Below, in pieces: positions 8,315 through 16,539 of a stretch of 64,000 bases of DNA. Location: contig NZ_CP041253.1 of assembly GCF_006575665.1 (NCBI RefSeq), positions 3,013,001 to 3,077,000 of the forward strand, in the 5' to 3' direction. Source of the stretch: Echinicola soli (GTDB lineage: Bacteria > Bacteroidota > Bacteroidia > Cytophagales > Cyclobacteriaceae). Numbering within the stretch: the first letter of the stretch is position 1; every line of letters starts with the position of its first letter. The position numbers were made by a program, and so were the translations under genes. The notes below the pieces were generated by a model. That model did not search any database. It had not been told where the DNA came from and saw only the letters and a list, made by a program, of their open reading frames with translations.

Positions 8315-10237
8315 ATGTTATCCATCAATAATTTATCCTATTACATCGGTGGGAGGGCATTATATGAGAATGCTTCCCTTCATGTCAAACCAAAAGACAA
8401 AATTGGCTTAGTTGGCCTCAACGGGACCGGTAAGTCTACTTTGCTCAAAATTATCAACGGTGATTATCAACCCAGTAAAGGTGAGATCCAAAAAGCGAAA
8501 GATTGCACCATTGGCTTTCTGAATCAGGACCTTTTGTCCTATCAGTCTGATGATAGTATCTTGGAGGTGGCCTTGGAAGCTTTTAAGGAGACGTTGGGCT
8601 TGCAGGCGGAGATAGATGCTGTGTTAAAGCAGATGGAAACAGATTATTCAGAAGAAATCATTAATAAACTGGCCCATTTGCAGGAGCGGTTCGAAGCCAA
8701 TGAGGGATATACCATTAAGGCTAAGGCAGAGGAAGTGTTAGAGGGCATCGGGTTTGCTACCGGTGACTTGGGAAGGCCGTTAAGAACCTTTTCGGGAGGT
8801 TGGCGAATGCGTGTGATGCTTGCAAAATTACTGTTGGAAAGGCCTTCATTGTTAATGCTCGATGAGCCAACCAACCACCTAGACCTGCCTTCTATCCAGT
8901 GGGTCGAAAATTACCTGAAGACTTATGAAGGAGCGGTGATCGTGGTATCCCACGACCAGACTTTTCTTGATAACTGCATTGAGACCACTGTAGAGGTGTC
9001 ACGGCAGTCATTAACACCATATGCTGGGAATTATTCCTTTTATAAGGAAGAGAAGGTCGAGCGGGAAGAAATTCAGCAAAATGCTTACGAGAACCAACAA
9101 AAGATGATCAAAGACACCGAGCGTTTTATTGAGCGTTTTCGTGCCAAAGCTTCCAAATCCAACCAGGTGCAGTCCCGTGTCAAGGCGTTGGAAAGAATGG
9201 ATCGGGTCAATGAGGTGGTCAGTGACAATATCGCTGTGAATTTTAAATTTAAGTTTTCCAAGCAATCTGGAAGGGATGTGGTGACCTTGGACCAAGTGTC
9301 CAAGGCTTATGGCGACATCAATATTCTACAAAACACCTCTGCTAGAATCGAGCGTGGCGATAAGATAGCCCTAATCGGTGCCAATGGGAAAGGCAAGTCG
9401 ACATTGCTTCGAATCATAGATGGTTCTGAAAAGATCAATGGCGAAAGGCAAGAGGGGTATAATGTGGTCAAGTCCTTTTTTGCACAGCACCAATTGGAGG
9501 CCCTAAATGTCAATAATGAAATCCTGCAGGAGATGGTGCAGGCAGGAAGTGACAAAACAGAAACCGAACTCAGAAATGTGCTGGGCTGCTTCTTGTTTAC
9601 CAATGACGATGTGTTCAAAAAGGTAAAGGTCTTATCTGGAGGTGAAAAATCACGGGTGGCATTGGCCAAGACCTTGATTTCGGAAGCTAATTTCCTTTTG
9701 CTGGATGAGCCTACAAACCACTTGGATATGCAATCCGTCAATATCCTGATCCAGGCACTAGAGCAGTATGAGGGGACATTCATTACGGTTTCCCACGATC
9801 GGCATTTCATCAAGGGCGTGGCCAATAAAATTTGGTATATCGAGGACCATGAAATCAAGGAGTACCCTGGTACCTACGGTGAATACATGTTTTGGAGGTC
9901 GCAGCAGGAAGAAAAGGGTGTTGCTACAGCTCCCAAAAAGGAAAAAGTGGCCAAGCCAAAGCCTGCTCGGAATGATGGTGAAGTGAATCAGGCCAAAAAG
10001 GACCTAAAGAAAAAGGAACGTGAACTAGAGGAAGTAGAAGGCCAAATCATGAAACTGGAAGAGGAAAAAGCCGCACTGGAGAAGCGACTTGCCGATCCGG
10101 CGGTTTTCCAAGATGAAGCAGAATCGCAACAGGTGAACAAAGCATATGAGGAATTGAGGGGGAAAGAGCAAAGACTTACTTTAAGTTGGGAGCAGTTGGC
10201 GGAGGAAGTACAGGAACTCCAGGAGGCCGCTTCCTGA
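8315..10237 (+). CDS. ABC-F family ATPase (Uup/EttA-type)
   Basis: A soluble, ribosome-associated type of ATPase with two ATP-binding cassettes and no membrane domain. Cassette 1 has Walker A GLNGTGKST, signature LRTFSGGWRMR and LLMLDEPTNHLD; cassette 2 has GANGKGKST, VLSGGEKSR and LLLDEPTNHLD. Both have the switch His in VSHD. Between them is the charged linker with ERFIERFRAKASKSNQVQSR. The last 80 residues are a charged coiled coil (KKDLKKKERELEEVEGQ), as in Uup-type members. ATG 8315 starts the conserved MLSINNLSY; the 12 codons upstream in frame overlap the promoter. A good terminator follows. The exact subfamily role (translation factor or resistance) is not decided by sequence. Confidence 0.93.
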   Translation: MLSINNLSYYIGGRALYENASLHVKPKDKIGLVGLNGTGKSTLLKIINGDYQPSKGEIQKAKDCTIGFLNQDLLSYQSDDSILEVALEAFKETLGLQAEIDAVLKQMETDYSEEIINKLAHLQERFEANEGYTIKAKAEEVLEGIGFATGDLGRPLRTFSGGWRMRVMLAKLLLERPSLLMLDEPTNHLDLPSIQWVENYLKTYEGAVIVVSHDQTFLDNCIETTVEVSRQSLTPYAGNYSFYKEEKVEREEIQQNAYENQQKMIKDTERFIERFRAKASKSNQVQSRVKALERMDRVNEVVSDNIAVNFKFKFSKQSGRDVVTLDQVSKAYGDINILQNTSARIERGDKIALIGANGKGKSTLLRIIDGSEKINGERQEGYNVVKSFFAQHQLEALNVNNEILQEMVQAGSDKTETELRNVLGCFLFTNDDVFKKVKVLSGGEKSRVALAKTLISEANFLLLDEPTNHLDMQSVNILIQALEQYEGTFITVSHDRHFIKGVANKIWYIEDHEIKEYPGTYGEYMFWRSQQEEKGVATAPKKEKVAKPKPARNDGEVNQAKKDLKKKERELEEVEGQIMKLEEEKAALEKRLADPAVFQDEAESQQVNKAYEELRGKEQRLTLSWEQLAEEVQELQEAAS

Positions 10238-10263
10238 ACAAATTAATATGTGTTAAAAATGAA

Positions 10264-10302
10264 ATGCCAGATCTGCGATATAGCAGATTTGGCATTATTT
10301 TT
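10264..10302 (+). terminator. Rho-independent terminator of the ABC-F gene
   Basis: ATGCCAGATCTGC pairs with GCAGATTTGGCAT (one G.U pair), with a 6-base loop, followed by a T-rich run. It is 26 bases after the stop codon. Confidence 0.75.
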
Positions 10303-10319
10303 TATCTTGCTCTTTGATT

Positions 10320-11606
10320 ATGAAAATTACCAAGTTGACTATGCGAATATTGACCGTATTATTTTGGTTCGTTAGCTTTTTTCCGATAGTGGTATTTGGC
10401 CAAGAGGTGTTGGGCAATAAAGTATTTGAAGAAAATATCCAGACGGTACAGCTTTACCGCAGTGGCGGTAATATGTCTGCCCAAATGAATGCACCCGTGA
10501 TTGCTTTGGGGAGTGGAGGGCTGATATTGGAGTTTGATGACCTTGCTTATGAGCCTGATCGCTATTCGGCCACTTTGATCCATTGTGATGCGGACTGGAC
10601 ACCCTCAGGGCTTAAGGCGGCTGATTACCTGTCGCGTTTTAATGAATTTAACATTACCGAGTATGATTATTCTATAAACACCAGAGTGCCCTATGTGCAC
10701 TTTACTTTTCCTGTTCCCCAAGTGACCAAATCCGGAAATTATATCCTGAAGGTATACAGAGGAAGAAACGAGGACGAAGTGATCATCACACGTCGGTTTA
10801 TGGTGTATCAGGATCAGGCAAAAGTGGGTGTGCAGCTGTTGCCTCCCACGATGAGTGAAGACAGGATGAGTGGGCAGCAGATTGATGTTTTAGTAAATTA
10901 CGGTGCCAGAGAACTCAAAAATCCCCTTGAGAATGTACAAGTCGTGGTGCGCCAAAACCAACGATGGGACAATGCGAAAGTGGGAGGAAAGCCATCATTC
11001 ATCCGTCATGACAAGAGTCAGCTGGAATACCGGTTCTTTGCGGGAGAGAATATCTTCGAGGCAGGCAATGAGTTTCGGTTTATAGATTTACGGTATGTCA
11101 GGACTACAGGAAGAAATATCGTTTCGGTGGATATGAAAGATGATGTGGTATACGCTTCCACAGCGATCAATGAACCAAGGAGTACCACGAGCTATCTTGA
11201 ATACCTGGACCTAAACGGCCAGTATGTGGTCGAAAACCAAGAACGGGGAAATCCCAAACTGGAAAGTGAATATGTGCTGGTGACCTTTCGGGCTGATATG
11301 GGAGAGGTAGCCGGAGAGCCTTTTATCTTTGGGGCACTGACCAATTGGGGACAATCTGCGCAGGCTATAATGACCAAGAATGCCTCTAGCGGTGATTATC
11401 GCACATCTTTGTTGTTGAAACAAGGTTGGTACGATTATCAGATAGCGGTAAAAAAGGAGGGGAAGTGGAATACTGCCTTCATGGAAGGAAGCCATTTCCA
11501 GACAGAGAATGAGTATGACGTTTTGGTGTATTATAGGGATTTTGGCTCTCGGTATGACGAACTGATTGGGTATACGGCCATAAATGCCAATAAGCGGAGG
11601 TTTTGA
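10320..11606 (+). CDS. Type IX secretion system plug protein (former DUF5103)
   Basis: About 428 residues, secreted (signal ...WFVSFFPIVVFGQ). The N-terminal domain (VFEENIQTVQLYRSG, LEFDDLAYEPDRYSATLIHCDADW, TRVPYVHFTFPVP, SGNYILKVY) is the conserved start of the DUF5103 family, a beta-rich protein. Family members include the Plug protein that closes the periplasmic end of the SprA channel of the T9SS in Flavobacterium. The C-terminal half carries a second beta domain (FRADMGEVAGEPFIFGALTNWG). Start ATG 10320 is chosen over a TTG two codons upstream. It is monocistronic; other T9SS genes are not in the window, which is normal because they are scattered in Bacteroidota. Confidence 0.85.
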   Translation: MKITKLTMRILTVLFWFVSFFPIVVFGQEVLGNKVFEENIQTVQLYRSGGNMSAQMNAPVIALGSGGLILEFDDLAYEPDRYSATLIHCDADWTPSGLKAADYLSRFNEFNITEYDYSINTRVPYVHFTFPVPQVTKSGNYILKVYRGRNEDEVIITRRFMVYQDQAKVGVQLLPPTMSEDRMSGQQIDVLVNYGARELKNPLENVQVVVRQNQRWDNAKVGGKPSFIRHDKSQLEYRFFAGENIFEAGNEFRFIDLRYVRTTGRNIVSVDMKDDVVYASTAINEPRSTTSYLEYLDLNGQYVVENQERGNPKLESEYVLVTFRADMGEVAGEPFIFGALTNWGQSAQAIMTKNASSGDYRTSLLLKQGWYDYQIAVKKEGKWNTAFMEGSHFQTENEYDVLVYYRDFGSRYDELIGYTAINANKRRF

Positions 11607-11664
11607 GAAAATACGCATCAATTTCTGGCCTGTGTTTTTATGGGCTGCGGAACCGTTTTGATGG

Positions 11665-11708
11665 CACGCTGATGACGCAGATAGGGAAGATATCCGCTGA
11701 TTTTTTTT
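11665..11708. repeat. Dispersed intergenic repeat (GACGCAGAT...CCGCTGATTTTT type)
   Basis: The stretch containing ACGCTGATGACGCAGAT and ATATCCGCTGATTTTTTT resembles a repeat very common in intergenic DNA of Bacteroidota, made of alternating CGCAGAT/CGCTGAT units. The recognition is by pattern only; a second copy is not present in this window. Confidence 0.35.
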
Positions 11709-11821
11709 GCTTTCACCCGACAAAATTTCACCTACGCTAAAAAGTAGGTTTAAACGAAAGGAGAAAAGATTTTTTTGATTTCCTGAAACCACCCCGTCCT
11801 CTGAAGGAATGATCAGAAAGT

Positions 11822-11842
11822 CCCCTTTAGGGGATTTAGGGG
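11822..11842. repeat. Dispersed GC-clamp repeat, copy 1
   Basis: CCCCTTTAGGGG ATTTAGGGG, with flank GTCCCC...GGGGT. A near-identical copy (AAA instead of TTT in the middle) lies at 38180-38200. The CCCC/GGGG blocks can pair in alternative hairpins. Both copies are intergenic and downstream of genes. Confidence 0.5.
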
Positions 11843-11912
11843 TAGATTTTGACGAATTTTCTTCAAAGGCAAAAACTTAACTCGGATGCCAATGATTTGG
11901 AAAGTGAAAAAT

Positions 11913-11946
11913 AAAAAAAAAGCCCGGCAGTACTGGCCGGGCTTTT
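11913..11946 (-). terminator. Rho-independent terminator of cas6
   Basis: AGCCCGGC (11921-11928) pairs with GCCGGGCT (11936-11943) around a 7-base loop. Read on the minus strand, the stem is followed by a run of nine T. It starts 8 bases after the cas6 stop codon. The plus-strand direction has a shorter T run, so it may also stop readthrough from the plug-protein gene. Confidence 0.8.
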
Positions 11947-11953
11947 CGATGTT

Positions 11954-12820
11954 CTACTCTTGTTCGTCTTCATCTGTTGAACGAGACTGGTCTTGCTGTC
12001 GGGACTTGTAAGGAACAAATCCTTCCCTTTTGAACTTATAAGGTTCTGTGCGTTGACTCGGTGAGTTGTTGGCCAGATCCAGCATTCCGAAGCCTTTATG
12101 CGTAAAAGCTCCCAGTCCACATTTAAACACGAAATCCTGTACTTCATGTGCAGCATAAAGCGTGAAAGGCAGGGTGTAGCCTCTTACTTCATACTTTACG
12201 TCCATGTCGTACACGGAGTAAATCCGAGCAAATTTCTTTTGCTGTTCCTTCAGCTTATTTACATAATTCATGTCGGGTACTACCTGGAATTTATAGAAAG
12301 ATTCCATTTGTTCCTGGCTATACCATCCTGATCGCTCCATTCGGGTCAAGGTAGATTCGTATAACAAATCCGAAAACTCGTCCGTGTCTGGGTTGATGAA
12401 CCTTTTACCGGAATCATCATCAAACGTAGGAGTCAAGAGCACCAATGGAGAGATACAAACAAATTTGTTTGAAGCTTCCAATTCCGGCTCAGATTCTTTT
12501 TCTGTGTACTCAGGGGAGATGATGAGATTTCCTAACTCAATTTTTGGCGTTTTGAATACTTGCTCTAGCAGATAGTCAAGAAAGTCTTCATTGGGTGATG
12601 AAAGCACTAAGGTAACTAAGCTTGAGTAATAATGCAGGCCACTTCTACTTACTTTGGTCTGGCCTTTAAGACCAGAGAAGTTGAAGTAATTGTAGTTGAA
12701 AAACTCTTCACGACCACCTTTTACAATCAGACCTTTAAGAAACTGGGCCAAAATGTATTGGTGATGAAAGGGTAAATAAGCGCCTTTGTTCTTTAACGAA
12801 AATATTAATCTAATTCTCAC
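11954..12820 (-). CDS. cas6: Solitary Cas6-family CRISPR RNA endoribonuclease
   Basis: A 288-residue protein with the layout of Cas6: the N-terminal ferredoxin-like fold begins RIRLIFSLKNKGAYLPFHHQ and contains the His pair (residues about 19-20) at the place where many Cas6 enzymes have their catalytic His. The C-terminal fold carries the glycine-rich loop CGLGAFTHKGFGMLDL, the family hallmark that binds the RNA hairpin. A 30-residue charged tail (ending DEDEQE) follows. Cas6 cuts CRISPR precursor RNA in type I and III systems. Here no other cas gene and no repeat array is seen in the window, so the RNA target is unknown. It starts at GTG 12820; no in-frame ATG lies upstream. It follows ychF on the same strand, has its own upstream -7 box and its own terminator. 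Confidence 0.8.
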   Translation of the reverse strand: MRIRLIFSLKNKGAYLPFHHQYILAQFLKGLIVKGGREEFFNYNYFNFSGLKGQTKVSRSGLHYYSSLVTLVLSSPNEDFLDYLLEQVFKTPKIELGNLIISPEYTEKESEPELEASNKFVCISPLVLLTPTFDDDSGKRFINPDTDEFSDLLYESTLTRMERSGWYSQEQMESFYKFQVVPDMNYVNKLKEQQKKFARIYSVYDMDVKYEVRGYTLPFTLYAAHEVQDFVFKCGLGAFTHKGFGMLDLANNSPSQRTEPYKFKREGFVPYKSRQQDQSRSTDEDEQE

Positions 12821-12903
12821 GGCATTAAAAATGAAATGTTAAACAATAAATTAATCTTTAATCCTCTTCGTATATCTATAACGATATAATAACCAATTCA
12901 TTC

Positions 12904-12911
12904 GCAAAATT
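12904..12911 (-). promoter_or_regulatory. Possible -7 promoter box upstream of cas6
   Basis: On the minus strand TAATTTTG matches TAnnTTTG. It would give a 5' leader of about 80 bases for cas6. A TTG lies only 11 bases upstream of it, too near for a good -33 box, so the match is not strong. Confidence 0.35.
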
Positions 12912-12932
12912 ATAATAAAATTTCAATATATC

Positions 12933-14030
12933 TTAAACATTAAACCTAAAATGCATAATGTCACCGTCTTTAACCACGTATTCTTTGCCTTCAATGGCTG
13001 TTTTTCCGTTTTCACGACAAGCAGCTTCAGTTTTGAAAGTTTCATAATCCGGTAACTTAATGACCTCCGCTTTGATGAATCCACGCTCAAAATCGGTATG
13101 GATTACACCAGCGGCGGCAGGTGCTTTCCATCCTTTTTTAATGGTCCAAGCTCTAACTTCCTGTTTGCCGGCAGTAAAATAGGTAATCAAGTCAAGTAAA
13201 TCATAGGCAGCTTTGATAAGTCTGTTGAGCCCGCTTTCTTCCAGGCCATACTCACCCAAAAACAGCTGTTTTTCTTCCAAATCTTCAAATTCTGCGATTT
13301 GCGATTCGATAGCAGCACAAAGCATGATCACTTCTGCGTTTTCATCCTTCACGTTTTCCTTGAGTTGCTCTACATGTTCGTTTCCACTTTGTATGCTGCC
13401 TTCATCTACATTGGCCACATACAGCACTGGTTTGATCGTCAGTAGATGGATGTCCCTGACCGCTTCAAGGTCTTCCTTCTCCACATCGATTGCCCTTGCA
13501 TTTTTTCCTGCTTCAAGTCCGGCCTTGAACACCTTTAGGATTTCCAGCTCTTTCTTGGCTTTCGCATCACCTGATTTGGCGATTTTTTCGATCCTCAAAA
13601 TCTTTTTATCAACAGATTCAAGATCTTTTAACTGAAGTTCGGTATCTATTACCTCTTTGTCAAATATTGGGTCAACTTTTCCTGCCACATGGACCACATT
13701 ATCGTCATTGAAGCATCGGATTACGTGGACGATGGCATCCACTTCGCGGATATTGGCAAGGAACTTATTACCTAATCCTTCTCCTTTACTGGCTCCTTTT
13801 ACCAGTCCCGCGATATCCACAAATTCAATGACGGTGGGCATCACCCTTTCCGGATTTACCAATCCTTCCAATACCTTTAGTCTATGATCAGGTACGGTAA
13901 CAACACCTACATTAGGTTCGATGGTACAGAAAGGGAAGTTTGCCGCTTCTGCCTTTGCACTGGATAGTGCATTGAATAATGTTGATTTTCCGACGTTGGG
14001 CAAGCCAACGATGCCACACTGTAATGCCAT
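12933..14030 (-). CDS. ychF: Redox-regulated ATPase YchF (Obg-family, ribosome-binding)
   Basis: 365 residues, the usual family length. It begins [22 protein letters not shown] (G1 loop), has the Obg-type G2/G3 ([23 protein letters not shown]) and NVDE in the place of NKxD, which explains the ATP preference of this family. The central helical hairpin and the C-terminal TGS-like domain ([33 protein letters not shown]) are complete. YchF binds the ribosome and is a stress-response regulator in other bacteria. It lies 14 bases downstream of the AI-2E gene and is probably co-transcribed with it. Confidence 0.96.
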   Translation of the reverse strand: MALQCGIVGLPNVGKSTLFNALSSAKAEAANFPFCTIEPNVGVVTVPDHRLKVLEGLVNPERVMPTVIEFVDIAGLVKGASKGEGLGNKFLANIREVDAIVHVIRCFNDDNVVHVAGKVDPIFDKEVIDTELQLKDLESVDKKILRIEKIAKSGDAKAKKELEILKVFKAGLEAGKNARAIDVEKEDLEAVRDIHLLTIKPVLYVANVDEGSIQSGNEHVEQLKENVKDENAEVIMLCAAIESQIAEFEDLEEKQLFLGEYGLEESGLNRLIKAAYDLLDLITYFTAGKQEVRAWTIKKGWKAPAAAGVIHTDFERGFIKAEVIKLPDYETFKTEAACRENGKTAIEGKEYVVKDGDIMHFRFNV

Positions 14031-14044
14031 TTAATTTTTAGCTA

Positions 14045-15127
14045 TTATATTTTAAATATGCGGTACTCCTTATATCCTTTGTAGAACTCCTGTACAGAAA
14101 CCCTGAAAATCGTATAAATTGGGATGGCAAGTACCATGCCGATCACCCCACCGACTTTTGCACCTGCAAAGATAATAACAAATATTTCAAGTGGATGCGC
14201 TTTTACGGATTTCGAGAAAATTAAGGGTTGTAAAAGGATATTATCTGTAAGTTGTACCACCGAAAAGACAGCCAAAATCTTCAAAATAAAGAAGGGCATT
14301 TCCTCTGTGCCGATAAAATCACCTGTAATAAGGCCCACAATCACGCCAAATGTAGCGCCCAGCATAGGTCCTGCGTAGGGGATGAGGTTTGCCACTGCCG
14401 CGAAAACACCGATGGTAAGGGCGTAATCCACTCCGACGATCGCCAGTCCAGTGGAGGCGATGGTGAATATGGCACTCATTTGAACGAGCAACCCCACCAG
14501 GTAATTGGAAAGGAGCCGTTCTACTTTGTGAAAGGTGGCCACAGAAAGTTCAAAGTACTTGTTCGGGACCAAATTGATGATGTTTCTTCGCAATAATCCA
14601 TTTTCCAATAACAAAAAGAACGAAATGAAGACCACTGCCAGTATGGTGATCAAAAGTGTACTCGTGGTATTTATCAGGCTGTTGATAAAGCCCTGGAAAT
14701 TGATTTCCCGGATACTGGAAAGGATGGTGTCTTTTACTTGTTCAAATAGATGACCTGGGTTATTGCTTAATAGATTCAGTCTTATCAGGAAACCTTCCAC
14801 TTTATTGATAGGGCGTTGGATCTGTTCGTAGAGAAATTCAATGTCTACATTTTGAATGATTTCAACCTGATCGATGATCAGCGGGATAAACAGCAATGTG
14901 ATCAGAAACAGTACCATACCAATGGTTGCGAAGGAGCAAAGGATTGCCATCCATCGTGGGATGTGGTGACCGAACACGTGAACACTGTTGATTCGGTTGG
15001 TCATTGGTCGTAGGGCTGCAGCTATAACCAACGAGATGATCAGGTAAAATGCAATGTTAGAAAAGTACCAGCCCAGTAATAGAAGGATGATGGTAAAGGC
15101 CAGGACGGAAATGATCAGTTTCTGCAT
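14045..15127 (-). CDS. AI-2E family transporter (PF01594)
   Basis: About 360 residues, polytopic inner-membrane protein with N-terminal hydrophobic segments (KLIISVLAFTIILLLLGWYF, IAFYLIISLVIAAALRP), a large soluble middle part (residues about 90-140) and the conserved C-terminal membrane block with NLIPYAGPMLGATFG and VQLTDNILLQPLIFSKSVKAHPLEIF, both family hallmarks. Members export diverse small molecules or ions (TqsA is the AI-2 exporter; others are Na/H antiporters), so the substrate is not assigned. ATG 15127 starts directly before the first membrane segment; the longer frame is unlikely. Confidence 0.88.
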   Translation of the reverse strand: MQKLIISVLAFTIILLLLGWYFSNIAFYLIISLVIAAALRPMTNRINSVHVFGHHIPRWMAILCSFATIGMVLFLITLLFIPLIIDQVEIIQNVDIEFLYEQIQRPINKVEGFLIRLNLLSNNPGHLFEQVKDTILSSIREINFQGFINSLINTTSTLLITILAVVFISFFLLLENGLLRRNIINLVPNKYFELSVATFHKVERLLSNYLVGLLVQMSAIFTIASTGLAIVGVDYALTIGVFAAVANLIPYAGPMLGATFGVIVGLITGDFIGTEEMPFFILKILAVFSVVQLTDNILLQPLIFSKSVKAHPLEIFVIIFAGAKVGGVIGMVLAIPIYTIFRVSVQEFYKGYKEYRIFKI

Positions 15128-15144
15128 ACCATAAAAATAAAAAA

Positions 15145-15240
15145 GAGATTGAACCCATACTACTTTGTGCAAAAAGAATTTTACATAAAGTGAGCCGCTC
15201 TACTAAAAAAAGAGCTTAGCCATGGTAAAGGTTCAATCTC
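15145..15240. repeat. 11-bp inverted repeat, widely spaced, with nested hairpin
   Basis: GAGATTGAACC (15145-15155) and GGTTCAATCTC (15230-15240) are exact complements 74 bases apart; between them GCTCT and AGAGC can form a small hairpin. The structure lies between the DUF3276 stop codon and the AI-2E start, so it can form in the 3' end of one mRNA or the leader of the other. Confidence 0.4.
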
Positions 15241-15261
15241 AATGGTTCTTTTAAGCAGGAA

Positions 15262-15600
15262 TTAATCCCACTTTAAATCTTCACCGAATTTATCTTCGGA
15301 ACTGGTCTCGGCTTCTACTTCATATTGGGAGAAGTCAAAGTCGGCCATCAATTCATTTTTGACGTGATCCACGGTGTCCTGCAACGCATCAACGAACTTG
15401 GCAAAATCTTCTTTGTATAGAAAGATTTTGTGCTTTTCGTAAACGAAATTATCATCACGAATTTTTCGCTTACTTTCAGTGATGGTCAGGTAATAATCGT
15501 TTGATCTTGTTGATTTTACGTCAAAAAAGTAAGTTCTTTTTCCAGCTTTTACTTTTCTTGAGAAAATTTCCTCTCTGTCGTTTCCTTTATGCTCTTCCAC
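15262..15600 (-). CDS. DUF3276 family (PUR-alpha-like nucleic-acid-binding) protein
   Basis: 112 residues. The PUR-type repeat is visible: EEIFSRKVKAGKRTYFFDVKST, NDYYLTITESKRK and HKIFLYKEDFAKFVDALQDTVDHV. The acidic tail (AETSSEDKFGEDLKWD) is typical of the Bacteroidota members. The family binds single-stranded DNA or RNA. The gene is short, stands alone, and precedes the AI-2E/ychF unit on the same strand. Confidence 0.9.
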   Translation of the reverse strand: MEEHKGNDREEIFSRKVKAGKRTYFFDVKSTRSNDYYLTITESKRKIRDDNFVYEKHKIFLYKEDFAKFVDALQDTVDHVKNELMADFDFSQYEVEAETSSEDKFGEDLKWD

Positions 15601-15768
15601 TTTCCAAAATTTTAAATTACTTGAATCAAGGATTTTAATACGAAGGACAAGTTAAATCAATTCGTGATTTAATATCAAGGTCTTTGGAGGTTTTTTTTCA
15701 AATAGAGTGGATTTTTTTATCTAAACGGTTAAAAATCAATAAATTTTTTGAGTAAACAGTAAAAATTA

Positions 15769-15792
15769 AAAGAGTGGCTTTTGCCACTCTTT
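15769..15792 (-). terminator. Terminator of the ferredoxin gene
   Basis: AAAGAGTGGC and GCCACTCTTT form a perfect 10-bp stem with a TTTT loop, 3 bases past the ferredoxin stop on the minus strand, followed by a T-rich stretch. Confidence 0.75.
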
Positions 15793-15795
15793 GGT

Positions 15796-16143
15796 TTATT
15801 CTGCGTGTAGGAATTGTTTCTTTTCTAGTAACTCTTCTTCAGACTCTGGATGATCAGGATCATCAACACAGCAGTCTACGGGACATACAGCTGCACATTG
15901 TGGTTCTTCGTGAAAACCAGTACATTCAGTGCATTTTCCGGTGACGATGTAGTAAAATTCATCAGAAACAGGCTCTTGGGGTTCGTCTGCATCTACCACT
16001 GATCCGTCTTCTGTCTTCACTTCCTTAAGCTCAGTACCTCCGCCCCAAGTCCACTCTAGTCCACCTTCATAGATGGCTGTATTTGGGCATTCAGGCTCGC
16101 ATGCACCACAGTTGATGCATTCATCAGTTATCATTATTGCCAT
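15796..16143 (-). CDS. 4Fe-4S dicluster ferredoxin
   Basis: 115 residues, soluble electron carrier. Cluster motif 1 is [13 protein letters not shown]; motif 2 is [21 protein letters not shown], with the longer spacing of the YfhL/Bacteroidota ferredoxin type. Between the motifs is an acidic insert ([22 protein letters not shown]). The start is supported by an unusually good Shine-Dalgarno sequence for this phylum (AAGGAGA, 6 bases upstream). It has its own terminator and is divergent from the acyl-CoA reductase gene across a 396-base gap; a shared pathway is possible but not shown. Confidence 0.93.
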   Translation of the reverse strand: MAIMITDECINCGACEPECPNTAIYEGGLEWTWGGGTELKEVKTEDGSVVDADEPQEPVSDEFYYIVTGKCTECTGFHEEPQCAAVCPVDCCVDDPDHPESEEELLEKKQFLHAE

Positions 16144-16539
16144 TACAATCTCCTTTTTATAATTACAAATTCAAAATTAAGAAGCATATAACAATATACC
16201 AATACAAATATTGCTACGCTGAATAATTTATAATGAATCTATGTTATTGTTTCGAATTTCACTACCCTAACCCGTTTAGGATAATAATGGTTCTTTTTCT
16301 TACCAAGTTTATAGGATTATTTTTAGTCCTTGCCAAAACGAAGCGATATTAAAGGGTAGTGACTAGATTGAGTTACTTGTTTTTGGTGTATTCAACTATT
16401 TTAGTACAGTATATAAATAGTGACCGGAAAAACAAACAATGTTTCTGATTAATGCACTGGTTTATTTTAGCAGGAAGGATTATTCTGCATTACATCCAAA
16501 ATAGGTATCTTTGTGCCTTTAATCATAAATCGATATTTC
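16144..16539. other. Divergent promoter region with 10-bp inverted repeat
   Basis: The region contains no gene. It holds the exact inverted repeat TCACTACCCT (16259-16268) / AGGGTAGTGA (16353-16362), 84 bases apart, and the -7 box of the acyl-CoA reductase gene. The rest is AT-rich. Confidence 0.4.
16506..16513 (+). promoter_or_regulatory. -7 promoter box of the acyl-CoA reductase gene
   Basis: TATCTTTG is an exact match to TAnnTTTG. It implies a leader of about 20 bases before ATG 16540 and argues against the upstream GTG at 16513 as the start. No clear TTG is found at the -33 position. Confidence 0.45.

Larger units (their letters stand above)
11607..11912. other. Intergenic region rich in dispersed repeats
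   Basis: There is no coding frame with a recognisable product in this roughly 300-base gap between the convergent plug-protein and cas6 genes. It holds two dispersed repeat motifs (listed separately) and otherwise AT-rich sequence. Confidence 0.5.

Noticed and set aside
9307..9858. 183-codon minus-strand frame
   Set aside because: Entirely antisense to the ABC-F ATPase gene, whose motifs are complete.
11211..11792. 193-codon minus-strand frame
   Set aside because: Largely antisense to the T9SS plug gene and composed of its complement; a shadow frame.
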